The notes beneath the pieces were generated by a model. It was given only the letters and a program-made list of their open reading frames with translations. It was not told where the DNA came from and ran no database searches. Made by a program: the position numbers and the translations under genes. Shown here piece by piece: positions 34,321 to 42,957 of a stretch of DNA of 64,000 nucleotides. The stretch is from Sporomusa sphaeroides DSM 2875 (lineage in GTDB: Bacteria; Bacillota; Negativicutes; Sporomusales; Sporomusaceae): assembly GCF_001941975.2 (NCBI RefSeq), contig NZ_CP146991.1, forward strand, positions 352,501 through 416,500, written 5' to 3'. Position 1 is the first letter of the stretch. Every line of letters begins with the position of its first letter.

Positions 34321-35013
34321 ATGGCAGGCAAAATTTTGGTTATTGATGATGAGCTTAACATTCGCGAACTTATAAAGTTCAATGTGGAGAAGGCAGGCTA
34401 TAAGGTTCTTGAGGCAGACAATGGACAGACGGCGGTGGCTGTGACAAAAGCAGAGCAGCCTGATCTTGTCGTATTGGATCTGATGCTGCCTGGTATGGAC
34501 GGTCTGGAGGTATGCCGGATAATCAAAAACTCCCGCGAAACGGCAGCCATTCCCATCATTATGCTGACTGCCAAGAATGAGGAAATTGATAAAATCCTTG
34601 GGCTGGAGTTAGGCGCAGATGACTATCTGACAAAGCCGTTCAGTCCGCGGGAGCTTGTGGCCAGAATTAAGGCAGTGCTGCGCCGCAGCCACAAGGACAA
34701 TGTTGCCGGCGGCGAATTGGTCATAGGTAAGTTGAAGCTCAATTTTAGCCGTTATGAAGCGTATTTAGGGACGGTTAAGCTTGAGCTTACACCGAAGGAA
34801 TATGAAATGCTCAAACTGTTTGTAACCAATACCGGTAAAGTATTTACCAGAGAGCAGTTGCTGGAAAAGGTATGGGGCTACGAATACTTCGGCGATACCC
34901 GGACGGTGGATGTGCATGTGCGGCATTTGCGGGTCAAGCTGGGGCAAGATAATGAAGTGGCTGAGGCGATTGAAACAGTGCGCGGTGTTGGTTACCGCTT
35001 TAAAGACTTGTAG
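34321..35013 (+). CDS. phoP: PhoP/PhoB-type response regulator
   Basis: OmpR-family regulator of 230 residues: receiver domain (acidic pair DDE near residue 10, phospho-acceptor Asp in LVVLDLMLPGMDG near 53, Lys in TKPFSPRE near 103) and C-terminal winged helix (VWGYEYFGDTRTVDVHVRHLRVKL). Assignment to phosphate control rests on the PhoR, Pst and PhoU genes 12 kb downstream and PHO boxes before them. ATG 34321 follows GAGGAG at about 12 nt; an upstream GTG at 34303 overlaps that site. The integrated element now separates it from its presumed kinase gene. Confidence 0.82.
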   Translation: MAGKILVIDDELNIRELIKFNVEKAGYKVLEADNGQTAVAVTKAEQPDLVVLDLMLPGMDGLEVCRIIKNSRETAAIPIIMLTAKNEEIDKILGLELGADDYLTKPFSPRELVARIKAVLRRSHKDNVAGGELVIGKLKLNFSRYEAYLGTVKLELTPKEYEMLKLFVTNTGKVFTREQLLEKVWGYEYFGDTRTVDVHVRHLRVKLGQDNEVAEAIETVRGVGYRFKDL

Positions 35014-35033
35014 CAGTATTTACCGGACGGTTG

Positions 35034-35285
35034 TTACGGGTCAAGGTTGATGCTGGCGTTTAAATTAGCAATAATATCGGCCAACGCGAGGATGCTGGTA
35101 AGATTGGTAATTGGGTCCAGGAGCAGTTGTTCAAGGATTTCTTCCAGTACGAACATGGTAAACAATACCACTGCGTTACCGGCGGCAATCGTTACATTGT
35201 GGGATTTGGCCAGCCTTTTTGCCTTTTTTTCCAATTGCTCAGGATTTAGCTCAGGACAGGCAGGCGCGGTATCGTTGGACTTCAT
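35034..35285 (-). CDS. Small hypothetical protein, 83 residues
   Basis: Unrecognised protein on the strand opposite phoP. Charged N-terminal half (PEQLEKKAKRLAKSHNV), then a hydrophobic helix (AAGNAVVLFTMFVLEEILEQLLL) and a second apolar stretch. AGGAGGG lies 7 nt before the ATG, which supports a real gene. It converges on phoP with only 20 nt between stops. Confidence 0.55.
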   Translation of the reverse strand: MKSNDTAPACPELNPEQLEKKAKRLAKSHNVTIAAGNAVVLFTMFVLEEILEQLLLDPITNLTSILALADIIANLNASINLDP

Positions 35286-35327
35286 ACAGGCAACCCTCCT
35301 GGTGAATAGGATTTTGTTGGTTTTGTG

Positions 35328-35378
35328 CGAGACTGGCTTCAGCCGGGTTAAAATCCTGACTGAAACTAAGTCTCATTT
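35328..35378. repeat. Hairpin related to the 5' half of repeat family A
   Basis: GAGACT..CTTCAG..GGGTTAAAATCC..CTGAA..AAGTCTC reproduces the first stem-loop of family A without the second half. A partial or ancestral unit. Confidence 0.5.
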
Positions 35379-35395
35379 TATTTTCCTGCAGACCG

Positions 35396-35435
35396 TCGTC
35401 CAAGGCTCAGTGCAAGCCGTGTTTTCTTTATCCCA
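35396..35435 (+). repeat. Repeat family B, partial copy
   Basis: CCAAGGCTCAGTGCAAGCCG then TGTTTTCTTTAT equals the 3' end of family B. It runs directly into the full copy that starts at 35426, giving a tandem arrangement. Confidence 0.65.
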
Positions 35436-35527
35436 ACAGAAAGTAGAACTTTCTTAAAAACAGGATAAGGGCAACATCGACTTCCGCTGTCACCAAAGGC
35501 TCAGCGCAAGCCGTGTTTTCTTTATGA
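35426..35527 (+). repeat. Dispersed intergenic repeat, family B, copy 1
   Basis: About 100 nt: TTATCC..GAAAGT/ACTTTC..GGATAA nested hairpin, then GGGCAACATCGACTTCC and GGCTCAGCGCAAGCCGTGTT. Near-identical copies lie at 50805-50902 and, inverted, at 58900-58997. Confidence 0.8.
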
Positions 35528-35692
35528 AATTATGTTAGAAATGGTTATACTATGACAATAAAAAGAGGGAACTGCCCAGGAAAAAAAATCCGGCATGATG
35601 GCCCGGTTATTGCTTAGCTGTTTTAACTTATAATAAACGATAGGCCTGCGTGCGGAATTGCAGGTATTGCTGGACATAGTTACTCATAAAAA

Positions 35693-35720
35693 TTAAGAAA
35701 AACTTAACAAGATATTAACA
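35693..35720 (+). promoter_or_regulatory. PHO box (PhoP-binding repeats) with no gene downstream
   Basis: TTAAGA (35693), TTAACA (35704) and TTAACA (35715) start at exact 11-bp intervals, as in the boxes before pstB, pstS and pstC. The next 80 nt lead to a terminator rather than a gene. Confidence 0.65.
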
Positions 35721-35756
35721 TTCATTGTCGGTACAAAAATACCGGTAAAGGCGTGT

Positions 35757-35802
35757 AAACACTACATTTCTATGTGGGTAGAAGTGCAGTGTTTTTCTGT
35801 TT
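35757..35802 (+). terminator. Intrinsic terminator 37 nt after an orphan PHO box
   Basis: AAACACTACATTTCT pairs with AGAAGTGCAGTGTTT (one mismatch, one wobble) around an 8-nt loop, followed by TTCTGTTT. With the PHO box it delimits a transcript of roughly 50-60 nt, a possible small RNA. Confidence 0.6.
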
Positions 35803-35824
35803 CTGGACAGTTTTTTGGACAGTT
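35803..35824. repeat. Candidate attL: 22-bp direct repeat
   Basis: CTGGACAGTTTTTTGGACAG plus TT, identical to 47007-47028 next to the integrase gene. It contains an internal GGACAGTT doublet. Confidence 0.65.
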
Positions 35825-35993
35825 AGCATGAAAAAATGTGATTTTAGACATTAACGATGAATAATGGATAATGCTAGTCGAGAAAAGAATTGCATAGAAA
35901 ATAAAAGTATTGACAAAGCAATAATATCTAATGTAGTATATAAATGTAAACGAAAAAATGATTGCGATTACAAAAAGTTAGAGGGGTGTTACT

Positions 35994-36572
35994 ATGACAC
36001 CAGATGAATTAATAGAAAAGGTTCAGCCTTTGAGAGTTAAAATTAAAAGGCGGTCGTTATTAAACTATGAAAAAAACGGGTTTATTGATAAACCGCTTCG
36101 AGGTGGGAACGGGCGGGGTAAGGGCAGAACTACCGAATACCATGAAAAGGCTTGGCTAGATGTCTATATCGCTTATAGAATTTTGCACGAACACAAAATA
36201 CCTGCTCCATATATAGCGGCTGCCTTTAAAAAAAGGAACAAGCTTCCCAATCTTGATTGTAATGATGATGCAATTCTTGATGCTAATGTTTTATGGCTAA
36301 CGTATTATTGCGCTGGACTAATTGGAATACCTTGTGGGCGTAGAGTAAAGCTGGTGATGCAACAGCATGCACATAGCTTTTTTGAGTGGCTTTATCAATC
36401 GGGGAATTCCGAATTTGGTAATACGGACGGTGATACTCTAATTGTTATTCAAAATGATGGTTTATATGAGCATTCCGAAAGTTATTACGGATTGAAATTT
36501 CAGGCACTGGTATTAGATGAAAAAGACGGCGAATGGAAGAAGATTCCTTTACCCGGAGAAATTATGGCCTAA
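35994..36572 (+). CDS. MerR-like HTH protein of the integrated element
   Basis: Protein of 192 residues. Residues 15-75 resemble a MerR-type winged helix (RRSLLNYEKNGFIDKPLRGGNGRGKGRTTEYHEKAWLDVYIAYRILHE). The rest has no recognised domain. ATG after GAGGGG. First gene inside the left boundary and transcribed inward; it may regulate the replication genes. Function unknown. Confidence 0.6.
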   Translation: MTPDELIEKVQPLRVKIKRRSLLNYEKNGFIDKPLRGGNGRGKGRTTEYHEKAWLDVYIAYRILHEHKIPAPYIAAAFKKRNKLPNLDCNDDAILDANVLWLTYYCAGLIGIPCGRRVKLVMQQHAHSFFEWLYQSGNSEFGNTDGDTLIVIQNDGLYEHSESYYGLKFQALVLDEKDGEWKKIPLPGEIMA

Positions 36573-36646
36573 ATATTTAGGCCTAAAATTTAGCTTAGTA
36601 AGCGCAAAACGAATTGCGAGTACAATGCAAGGGAGGATTTGTGTAA

Positions 36647-36751
36647 ATGAAACCGCAGACAGTAGATTTGCCTAAGAAACAAAAACGGCAAACGATATAT
36701 GTTCGGGCGCCTGATGGAAAGATTAAAAAACATCGGGTAAAAATTACATAG
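36647..36751 (+). CDS. Small basic peptide, 34 residues
   Basis: MKPQTVDLPKKQKRQTIYVR followed by a lysine-rich tail (about 12 Lys/Arg in 34). GGGAGGA lies 9 nt before the ATG. Between the MerR-like and excisionase-like genes of the element. Real but unrecognised. Confidence 0.45.
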   Translation: MKPQTVDLPKKQKRQTIYVRAPDGKIKKHRVKIT

Positions 36752-36773
36752 CATTACCCGGATAGGAGCGCAT

Positions 36774-36825
36774 AGCCCACCGGATACCACCGTTTTAATT
36801 AATTCGGGGGTTATCCTGGTGGGCT
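36774..36825 (+). terminator. Terminator-like hairpin before the excisionase-like gene
   Basis: AGCCCACCGGATA pairs with TATCCTGGTGGGCT across a 25-nt loop. The T-run is weak (TAATTTGTTTT). Confidence 0.5.
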
Positions 36826-36853
36826 TAATTTGTTTTAGGAGGAAAGAGAAAAT

Positions 36854-37144
36854 ATGAAAACAGCGGAAAGGCAAATATTTACCTTAAAGGACGCTAACGG
36901 GAAACAGCAACTTTATACCGTTAACGAATCTGGCCAGCTCGTGCCATACATTGAAAAAAAGGCGAATCCGAATGAAAAACCGTGGGCAGTTTCAAATGGT
37001 GTAGCGGATACCTGTAAAATATTGGGGCTGTCGCGTGGCACCGTTATGAAGTTAATTAGCAGTGGTCAACTCAGGGCAATAAAGGCTGGGGCTAAAAGAT
37101 GGATCATACCCGGAAGTAGCATAGAACAATTCCTTGCGCAGTAA
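36854..37144 (+). CDS. Excisionase-family (HTH_17) DNA-binding protein
   Basis: Protein of 96 residues. The C-terminal half is a MerR/excisionase-type helix-turn-helix: VADTCKILGLSRGTVMKLIS, then GQLRAIKAGAKRWIIPGSSIEQFL. The N-terminal 45 residues are polar. GGAGGA ribosome site. Likely a recombination directionality factor or regulator of the element, directly upstream of the primase-helicase gene. Confidence 0.7.
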   Translation: MKTAERQIFTLKDANGKQQLYTVNESGQLVPYIEKKANPNEKPWAVSNGVADTCKILGLSRGTVMKLISSGQLRAIKAGAKRWIIPGSSIEQFLAQ

Positions 37145-37188
37145 AAGAGAAAAGCCCCGCCTAGGGCGGGACATGTATGAGGTGCTAT

Positions 37189-39339
37189 ATGACTTATGCT
37201 TTAAATGATAACGCAAATGCCAAACAAAGGCAATGCTCTCCTTATGATAATATTCCACAGGATATGAGGCCGCTCAATAACTGGGTAAACTATGCGTTTG
37301 AAACGCGCAATGGCAAGAAAACGAAAGTACCCTATAACCCGGCAACTGGACATAAGGCCAAAAGCAATGATGTCAAAACCTGGTCAAGTTTTTCCAGGGC
37401 AGTAGAATTGGCTGATTTCATTTATGACGGAATCGGCTTCATGTTCTCTGGTTCCCCTTTTGTGGGAATTGATATTGACCATTGTGTAGAAAACGGCGTT
37501 ATATCAGAGTTTGCTCAGGGTATCATCCAGCAGATGAACTCCTATACCGAGTTTTCACCAAGTGGTACAGGCATACATATTATCTGCCGGGGGACTGTGC
37601 CGCCAGGCGGCAACAAAAACAGCAAATTAGGCCTTGAAATGTACTCTTCTAGCCGGTATTTTACCATGACCGGTGATACCCTGTCGGGGTACGAGCAGAT
37701 TATTGATGCCCAGGCCGCTATTGATGAAATACACCGGCAGTATTTGTTGAAAAAGCCGGCCGGCCAGCACAAAGCAGGAACTACCGCTCTGAATGTGGAT
37801 TCAATCATTGCTCTTGCGGTGAATAGCAAGCAAGGACAAGTTTTTCAGAAGCTTTATAACGGTGAGTGGCAGGGCGGCTATCAGTCGCAATCAGAAGCCG
37901 ATTTAGCGTTCTGTAACATGCTTTCTTTTTGGTGTGCCCGGGACGCTGAGAAGATGGATGCCATATATCGCAAATCAGGGCTGCTGCGCGATAAGTGGGA
38001 TGAGATTCACGGCCCGGACACCTATGGCAATATAACCATTGGAAAAGCTATTGCTGACTGCAAGGAGGTATATGAACCGCAGTCATGGTTTCCCGTTGTA
38101 GATCAAGACAATAAGCCCATAAAAGCAGCCTACGAGAATACTGCATGGCTATGTGATCAGCTCGGAGTACAGTTTCGCTATAACACTCTGACAAAAGAAG
38201 TTGATGCCGATAATGAAAATTTCAAAGCTCTATCTTTTGATTCCGCAATGACGCTGCTGCGTAGCTTTTTCCATCAACATGGGCTTAAAGTATCCAAGGC
38301 TGATCTGTTTGACAGCATTGGTTTAATCGCAGAACAGAATAGATATTCGCCTGTGGTTGAGTATTTAAACGAATGCCTGCAAAACTGGGATAGGAAAAGC
38401 CGAGTTGAGGAACTATTCAACTGGTTTACGCTTAATCCAGAAGCAGAGCAAGATCGAAAGTTGCTGTTTTTGCTATTTGAAAAATGGCTAATATCTTGTG
38501 TAAATATGGCATTCAATAATGGCAAGGACTCTGCACAGGGGATTTTAATCTTAAAAGGACCGCAAGGAATAGGGAAAACTCGATGGGTATCGCTTATTCT
38601 CCCAGATGAAAATTGGACAAAGGACGGCATACAGCTTGACCCGGAAAATAAAGACGATATTTTAAAGGCAACCTGTATTTGGATAGGAGAACTTGGCGAA
38701 ATCAAAGGCACTATGAGGCGAGACAAGCAAGATCGGCTAAAGTCCTATATTACGGAAAAATCGGATTTGCTCCGCAAACCGTATAAACGGGCTGCCGAAA
38801 GAATGCCAAGAAATACAGTTTATTATGGAACGGTTAACGGCGACGATTTTCTTATTGACGACACAGGAGAGCGTCGTTTCTGGGTTATATCTATAACAAG
38901 GGTCAATCCAGATGATACTTTGGATGCAGACCAGCTATGGGGAGAAATCGCCCATAAAGCATTAATCGAAAAAAAACCGCACTTCTTGACCCCAGAAGAA
39001 ATAGACACGCTAAATCTTCAAAACCAGCAGTATAAAAAGATATCGCCAGAAGAACAGGCACTTCTTGACCGGTTGGATTGGGGCGCAGATAGAAGTCGGT
39101 GGATTAAAATTACTTCTACAGAATTATGCTCAATGTTGGGAATTCAAATCAGACGCAATAACATTATGGGAAAAGCACTGAATGCACTATCCACAAGGGG
39201 CGTTATCCCCCCTTCAAATAATATGAATGGTAAGCTGTATGTGATTCCCCCTGTAAAATATGTTAGCGCTTTTTCAGACGAGGAAGGACAGATACCGGAC
39301 GGATGCAGTACGGATGAAGGACGGCAAAGAATCCAGTAA
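37189..39339 (+). CDS. Primase (PrimPol-like) fused to VapE-type helicase
   Basis: Replication protein of about 716 residues. The N-terminal part has the archaeo-eukaryotic primase-like pattern of phage and plasmid replicases (VGIDIDHCVENG near residue 90, SPSGTGIHIICRG near 124, a Lys/Glu-rich GLEMYSSSRYFTMTG near 150). The C-terminal part is a VapE/SF3-like ATPase: Walker A LKGPQGIGKTR near 460, WIGELGEI near 500, and the arginine-finger region TGERRFWVISI near 564. Such proteins replicate prophages and phage satellites after excision. Start choice is uncertain: ATG 37189 has AGGTG nearby, ATG 37177 lacks a ribosome site. Confidence 0.85.
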   Translation: MTYALNDNANAKQRQCSPYDNIPQDMRPLNNWVNYAFETRNGKKTKVPYNPATGHKAKSNDVKTWSSFSRAVELADFIYDGIGFMFSGSPFVGIDIDHCVENGVISEFAQGIIQQMNSYTEFSPSGTGIHIICRGTVPPGGNKNSKLGLEMYSSSRYFTMTGDTLSGYEQIIDAQAAIDEIHRQYLLKKPAGQHKAGTTALNVDSIIALAVNSKQGQVFQKLYNGEWQGGYQSQSEADLAFCNMLSFWCARDAEKMDAIYRKSGLLRDKWDEIHGPDTYGNITIGKAIADCKEVYEPQSWFPVVDQDNKPIKAAYENTAWLCDQLGVQFRYNTLTKEVDADNENFKALSFDSAMTLLRSFFHQHGLKVSKADLFDSIGLIAEQNRYSPVVEYLNECLQNWDRKSRVEELFNWFTLNPEAEQDRKLLFLLFEKWLISCVNMAFNNGKDSAQGILILKGPQGIGKTRWVSLILPDENWTKDGIQLDPENKDDILKATCIWIGELGEIKGTMRRDKQDRLKSYITEKSDLLRKPYKRAAERMPRNTVYYGTVNGDDFLIDDTGERRFWVISITRVNPDDTLDADQLWGEIAHKALIEKKPHFLTPEEIDTLNLQNQQYKKISPEEQALLDRLDWGADRSRWIKITSTELCSMLGIQIRRNNIMGKALNALSTRGVIPPSNNMNGKLYVIPPVKYVSAFSDEEGQIPDGCSTDEGRQRIQ

Positions 39340-39603
39340 ATCCGCATAGTAGGACGGATAGGACAGTTATATTATATATAAAGTAAAAAAAATAGGTATA
39401 GGGGGTATATAGGTATATAGGCATATAGGGTATAGCCGATAACCAGTTTATTGATTATATACTTTTGAGTAGTTTTACCCAATTTTTACCGTCCTACCGT
39501 CCGAGGCTTGATTTTACTGGATTTATAGCTGATAGGTATCTGTAATAGTACCGTCCAGTGCCATCCACCCCCCTGTGGAAATAGTGCTGAAAGGAAGTTG
39601 AGC

Positions 39604-39765
39604 ATGTCTTTAAAATGTCCAATGAAGATGACCCGGAATCCGGGCTTTGCTGATTCGCAATGTGATGGAGCAAAATGTGCATGGTGGCTAAGCTACCATC
39701 CTTCATATGTGCGGAAAACCGGCAAAAAAGGCCAATGTGCGATATTGGAATTAGCCAGCAAATAA
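39604..39765 (+). CDS. Small cysteine-rich protein, 53 residues
   Basis: MSLKCPMKMTRNPGF start; four cysteines (near residues 5, 20, 25 and 44) could form a zinc site, with CAWWLSYHP in the middle. AAAGGAAG lies upstream of the ATG. Small zinc-ribbon proteins of this type are common after phage replication genes. Upstream 39360-39440 is a run of GGTATA repeats. Confidence 0.55.
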   Translation: MSLKCPMKMTRNPGFADSQCDGAKCAWWLSYHPSYVRKTGKKGQCAILELASK

Positions 39766-39777
39766 TTTGGGGAAGTG

Positions 39778-40008
39778 ATGCAATTGAAAAAAACAATTTC
39801 AGTTAGCAGTACAGGGCGGAGCCATCCCGGGATGGTCTCTTTTCAAGGCGTGAGTAATCGCCAAGCAAAGCGCTGGATGAAAAGATTATATCGTCCTGGA
39901 ATGACCATACCGGAGCTAGCCGAGCGGGGCTACAGCCGGGGAGCTGTTGATTCATTAGCGCAGGCTTTGAGTCTGGCCGCTGATATTGTTAGTAGGGCAC
40001 GCGCATAA
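39778..40008 (+). CDS. Small HTH-like protein, 76 residues
   Basis: Basic protein with a helix-rich C-terminal part (RQAKRWMKRLYRPGMTIPELAERGYSRGAVDSLAQAL) that could be a helix-turn-helix. Start could be GTG 39775, ATG 39778 or TTG 39784. Overlaps nothing and follows the cysteine-rich gene by 12 nt. No known family recognised. Confidence 0.45.
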   Translation: MQLKKTISVSSTGRSHPGMVSFQGVSNRQAKRWMKRLYRPGMTIPELAERGYSRGAVDSLAQALSLAADIVSRARA

Positions 40009-41051
40009 TCCATTTGGCGTTGAGTTTACGGATTTGGATGGTAACGTTCCTATTCAAAAGGTACGTAAATAACTGTATTGAGACAGTGAATCAACCGGCG
40101 GGTGAGAAGAGCCGGTAAAATGCACACAAAAGTATGCACCCTTTTTTGTTGTACAACATTTGTGTGCATGTACCATAAAGCATTATAAATACTGGCTTAT
40201 TGGGTTTTGAATAGTAACGTAAGAAACTGACAAAACCCCACATTGTACCTCAGGTAGCGGGTGGAAAAATCAACCTACTTGGCATAGTTAAAAAAGTGGC
40301 GGAAACTGTCAGTATTTCGAGGCTTTTATAATCATAACTTTATACCATAAAATAGCGTAAATGCTGGCGTTATAAGGCGTAGCTTTATTGTCAGGACTGC
40401 CACTTTTTAGACTATCTTACATAGCAGTGATGAATCCCGCACAAAACCGCACATATAGTAAAAGGTGGCGAACCTTATGGCACTACCTAAAACCCTTGTA
40501 AATCCTAAAGATGTAGAGGTTTAGATAGCAAAGTATAAAGCCGCGGTTGTGCGGATTTTTTACTTAGGGATTATGCTCTACTATATGCAGAGAAAAATCC
40601 GGACAAATCCGGACAAAATGGTAATAGTAAGCGGGGTAGTGAAACCGGCTAGAACCCTTGTAAATCCTGGTGATAGGAGCATTAAAACAGACAGGAGAAA
40701 AGAGGCCGGTGTCCGCTTTTTATAACATGTGCCACAAGGCAGTACTGTATCAACAAAAATCGTTAGTGTTAGGAACCTCTATAGCCATTAACTTTATGCT
40801 TTAAAGCCGTGATAATACTGGATTTGTGGGAGTATGCATTGCTTTCGGGACTATCACTTTTTGTAAAGGGACAAGCCTCTTAACCTCCATACATTTCTAT
40901 GTAATGTTCGATTCCTTTAGCTGCTGCTTTTTATCCAGCTCGAAGCCAGTATTTATAAGCCTTTGAACTATATAATTTTGTTTTGGGATTGGCTGCTGTT
41001 CATTACTTTTTCTTACCTTTTTTGTAATCAAAAATTTTGGGAGGGTGTTTT
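40009..41051. repeat. One-kilobase non-coding block with diverged repeat units
   Basis: No credible gene. Three diverged units can be aligned: 40169-40235, 40321-40410 and 40770-40866. The last two share AACTTTAT..TAAA..CTGG..GGACT..CACTTTTT. A 16-bp sequence AACCCTTGTAAATCCT occurs at 40491 and 40653. Doublets such as GGACAAATCCGGACAAAATGG (40600-40620) resemble the GGACAGTT doublet of the att repeat. Possibly the scar of earlier insertions. Confidence 0.45.
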
Positions 41052-41969
41052 ATGGGAGAATTTTTATACGGGCGTAAATACCGTGTGTTAGTTGCTAATA
41101 AAGAGAATACGGCTCTAGATGTGTCTAATTTACGTTGTACGTTTAACATTGAGAAGTCAGTATCACCAAACGCTAATATTGCTGAAGTAGTAATTTATAA
41201 TCTTTCAGCAGGTGCTGAAAAGGAGCTTATCAATGAAGGCTGCCGGCTAATTGTTGAAGCTGGTTATGATGCGAACTATGGAAAAATATTCGATGGTGAT
41301 ATCGTTCAAACGTTGCGAGAACGTGAGGATGGAGTTAATTACTGCTTAACTATAATAGCTTTGGACGGCGACGCTTATTTAAATCTTAGCTTTGTAAAAA
41401 TGACTTTTAATGCAGGTTTAACTCAACGGCAAATAATAGAGCAATTGGCAACAAAGGCCACAATACCTACTGAGATTGGCCGTATATCGCCGGAATTGTC
41501 GACTCAGAAGTTACCCCGTGGCAAAGTAGTTTTTGGGAGTCCTAAAAAATATCTAAATGAAATTGCACGAGGTAATGCCGCACGTTTTTGGGTAGACGAA
41601 GGTCTTGTACATATTGTCAAGGCAACCGATATTGCACCAGGCGAGGCATTAGTGCTAACACCGGAAACAGGGTTAATCGGTACGCCGCAGCAGACGGAGC
41701 ATGGAGTGCATATTACATGCTTACTTAATCCAGCGATTAGACTTAAGACAATGATCAAAATTGATAACTCCATTATTCACCAATTTAAAGTGGCTTATGG
41801 GCAGATGGAAACGCCGCTCGATAATGATGGACAGTATCAGGTGTATAGCTTGCAGCATGTAGGCGATACCCGGGGTGATGAATGGTTCACTAAAATTATA
41901 GGGATCAGCCGTTATGGGGCGAAAACTCTCCCCACAATGATGGAAAACAAGCAGCAAAACCCTAATTAG
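41052..41969 (+). CDS. Phage baseplate/tail hub-like protein (orphan)
   Basis: Protein of 305 residues with the look of phage hub proteins: an N-terminal beta domain (YRVLVANKENTALDVSNLRCTFNIEKSV, AEVVIYNLS), a DGDIVQTLRERE..ITIIALDGD segment and a Q-rich end. It resembles the conserved hub proteins of contractile-tail phages by pattern only. ATG 41052 has GGGAGGG 6 nt upstream. It is the only structural phage gene in the element; the next gene is broken at 42015. Confidence 0.5.
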   Translation: MGEFLYGRKYRVLVANKENTALDVSNLRCTFNIEKSVSPNANIAEVVIYNLSAGAEKELINEGCRLIVEAGYDANYGKIFDGDIVQTLREREDGVNYCLTIIALDGDAYLNLSFVKMTFNAGLTQRQIIEQLATKATIPTEIGRISPELSTQKLPRGKVVFGSPKKYLNEIARGNAARFWVDEGLVHIVKATDIAPGEALVLTPETGLIGTPQQTEHGVHITCLLNPAIRLKTMIKIDNSIIHQFKVAYGQMETPLDNDGQYQVYSLQHVGDTRGDEWFTKIIGISRYGAKTLPTMMENKQQNPN

Positions 41970-42014
41970 CCAGAAGAAAGCACCAAATTTGTTATGGAAA
42001 GAGGATGAAGATTT

Positions 42015-42176
42015 ATGGCTGAGGTAAGGTCCGCTACTACCACAGAAAAACGCTGAATAGATCCTGTGTTAATTAAGGATTTAAGCTTCACTGGTATTAT
42101 AAAAAAATGTAGTATGTATCCAATTGTGGATAGATTAGTGTTGACGAAAGCGCAGAGGAAAAGTCCGCACCCGTAG
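42015..42176 (+). pseudogene. Remnant of a second phage tail gene
   Basis: Starts MAEVRSATTTEKR, meets TGA at codon 14, and then stays open in the same frame (IDPVLIKDLSFTGIIKKC) to codon 54. GGAAAGAGGATG precedes the ATG. Position directly after the hub-like gene suggests a decayed baseplate gene. Confidence 0.4.
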
Positions 42177-42219
42177 TGAAAAGTGGCAGTGAATATAGTA
42201 GGAAAGCGAGGTGAATTTC

Positions 42220-42408
42220 ATGCCAAATCAGATAACCATCAAACAAGCCGCTGAAATTATGGGCAAGTGTCAGCAATTTGTCCGAGTAGGGTTGCAGCGC
42301 GGTTTGTTGCCATTCGGTACTGCTGTTAAAGTCAAGACCCGATGGAATTACTATATTTCTCCTAAGCTGTTTTATGAATACGTGGGGCAGCCAAAAGAAC
42401 CTGATTAA
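42220..42408 (+). CDS. Small HTH protein, 62 residues
   Basis: MPNQITIKQAAEIMGKCQQF, then VRVGLQRGLLPFGTAVKVK: a MerR/excisionase-like helix-turn-helix. ATG 42220 has GCGAGGTG 8 nt upstream. The 3' end of the gene (GGGGCAGCCAAAAGAA) is repeated at 43706, where only a fragment remains. Confidence 0.6.
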   Translation: MPNQITIKQAAEIMGKCQQFVRVGLQRGLLPFGTAVKVKTRWNYYISPKLFYEYVGQPKEPD

Positions 42409-42518
42409 TCCCCTGGAAGTACAGGAACAGGCTAAAAAGTTGATTGGTTAAGCTGCACCGTAAAAGTAAAGCATTTTTCTGTTCATACTATCCCTAAGTA
42501 TTAAATAGGAGGGATAGT

Positions 42519-42845
42519 ATGACTTGTATTTGCGGCTATACATCAAAATTCTGCCCTGAATGCGGAAGGCCTTTAGTAAAACATATGCCCGAAGTTACGC
42601 AGGCTCCGGATATAATGCACAAAAATAGACACTCTTACATGAGCATCCGGGAGATTAACAATTTTGCTAAGGAGAATAATCTGCCGAAGCTCTTTAAAAG
42701 CTATTCTGCGCTATATAGCATGGTCCGGGGTGAAAAGATCCCCGTCTATAAGGCGGGGAACCGCTATCTAATCAGGATTGTTGATATCGAGAACTATATC
42801 GCTAAGGAGGCAGCTCCAATAGGCAAGATTAGGAGGATTGACTGA
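42519..42845 (+). CDS. Zinc-ribbon plus HTH protein, 108 residues
   Basis: N-terminal CICG..CPEC zinc ribbon (residues 4-16), then a helix-turn-helix-like region (SIREINNFAKENNLPKLFKSYSALYSMVRGEKIPVYKAGNRYLIRIVDIENYI) of excisionase type. GGAGGG ribosome site. Same architecture as the gene at 43818. Confidence 0.6.
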   Translation: MTCICGYTSKFCPECGRPLVKHMPEVTQAPDIMHKNRHSYMSIREINNFAKENNLPKLFKSYSALYSMVRGEKIPVYKAGNRYLIRIVDIENYIAKEAAPIGKIRRID

Positions 42846-42957
42846 GAAGGGATTTTTCATAGTCGATGTGGAGCAGTCATCTACTTACTCGGCCGAATTT
42901 TTGGCTGAGTAAGTAGATAGGAGGAAAAAGAAAAAATCCCGGCATTTTGCCGGGATA

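Noticed and set aside
39383-39440. GGTATA-rich tract considered as a CRISPR or tandem repeat array
   Set aside because: Units are short and irregular, with no spacer pattern and no cas genes in the window.
42150-42185. RNase P-like text AGAGGAAAAGTCCGCACCC
   Set aside because: Only one short conserved-looking stretch is present; the rest of an RNase P RNA is missing within the available space.
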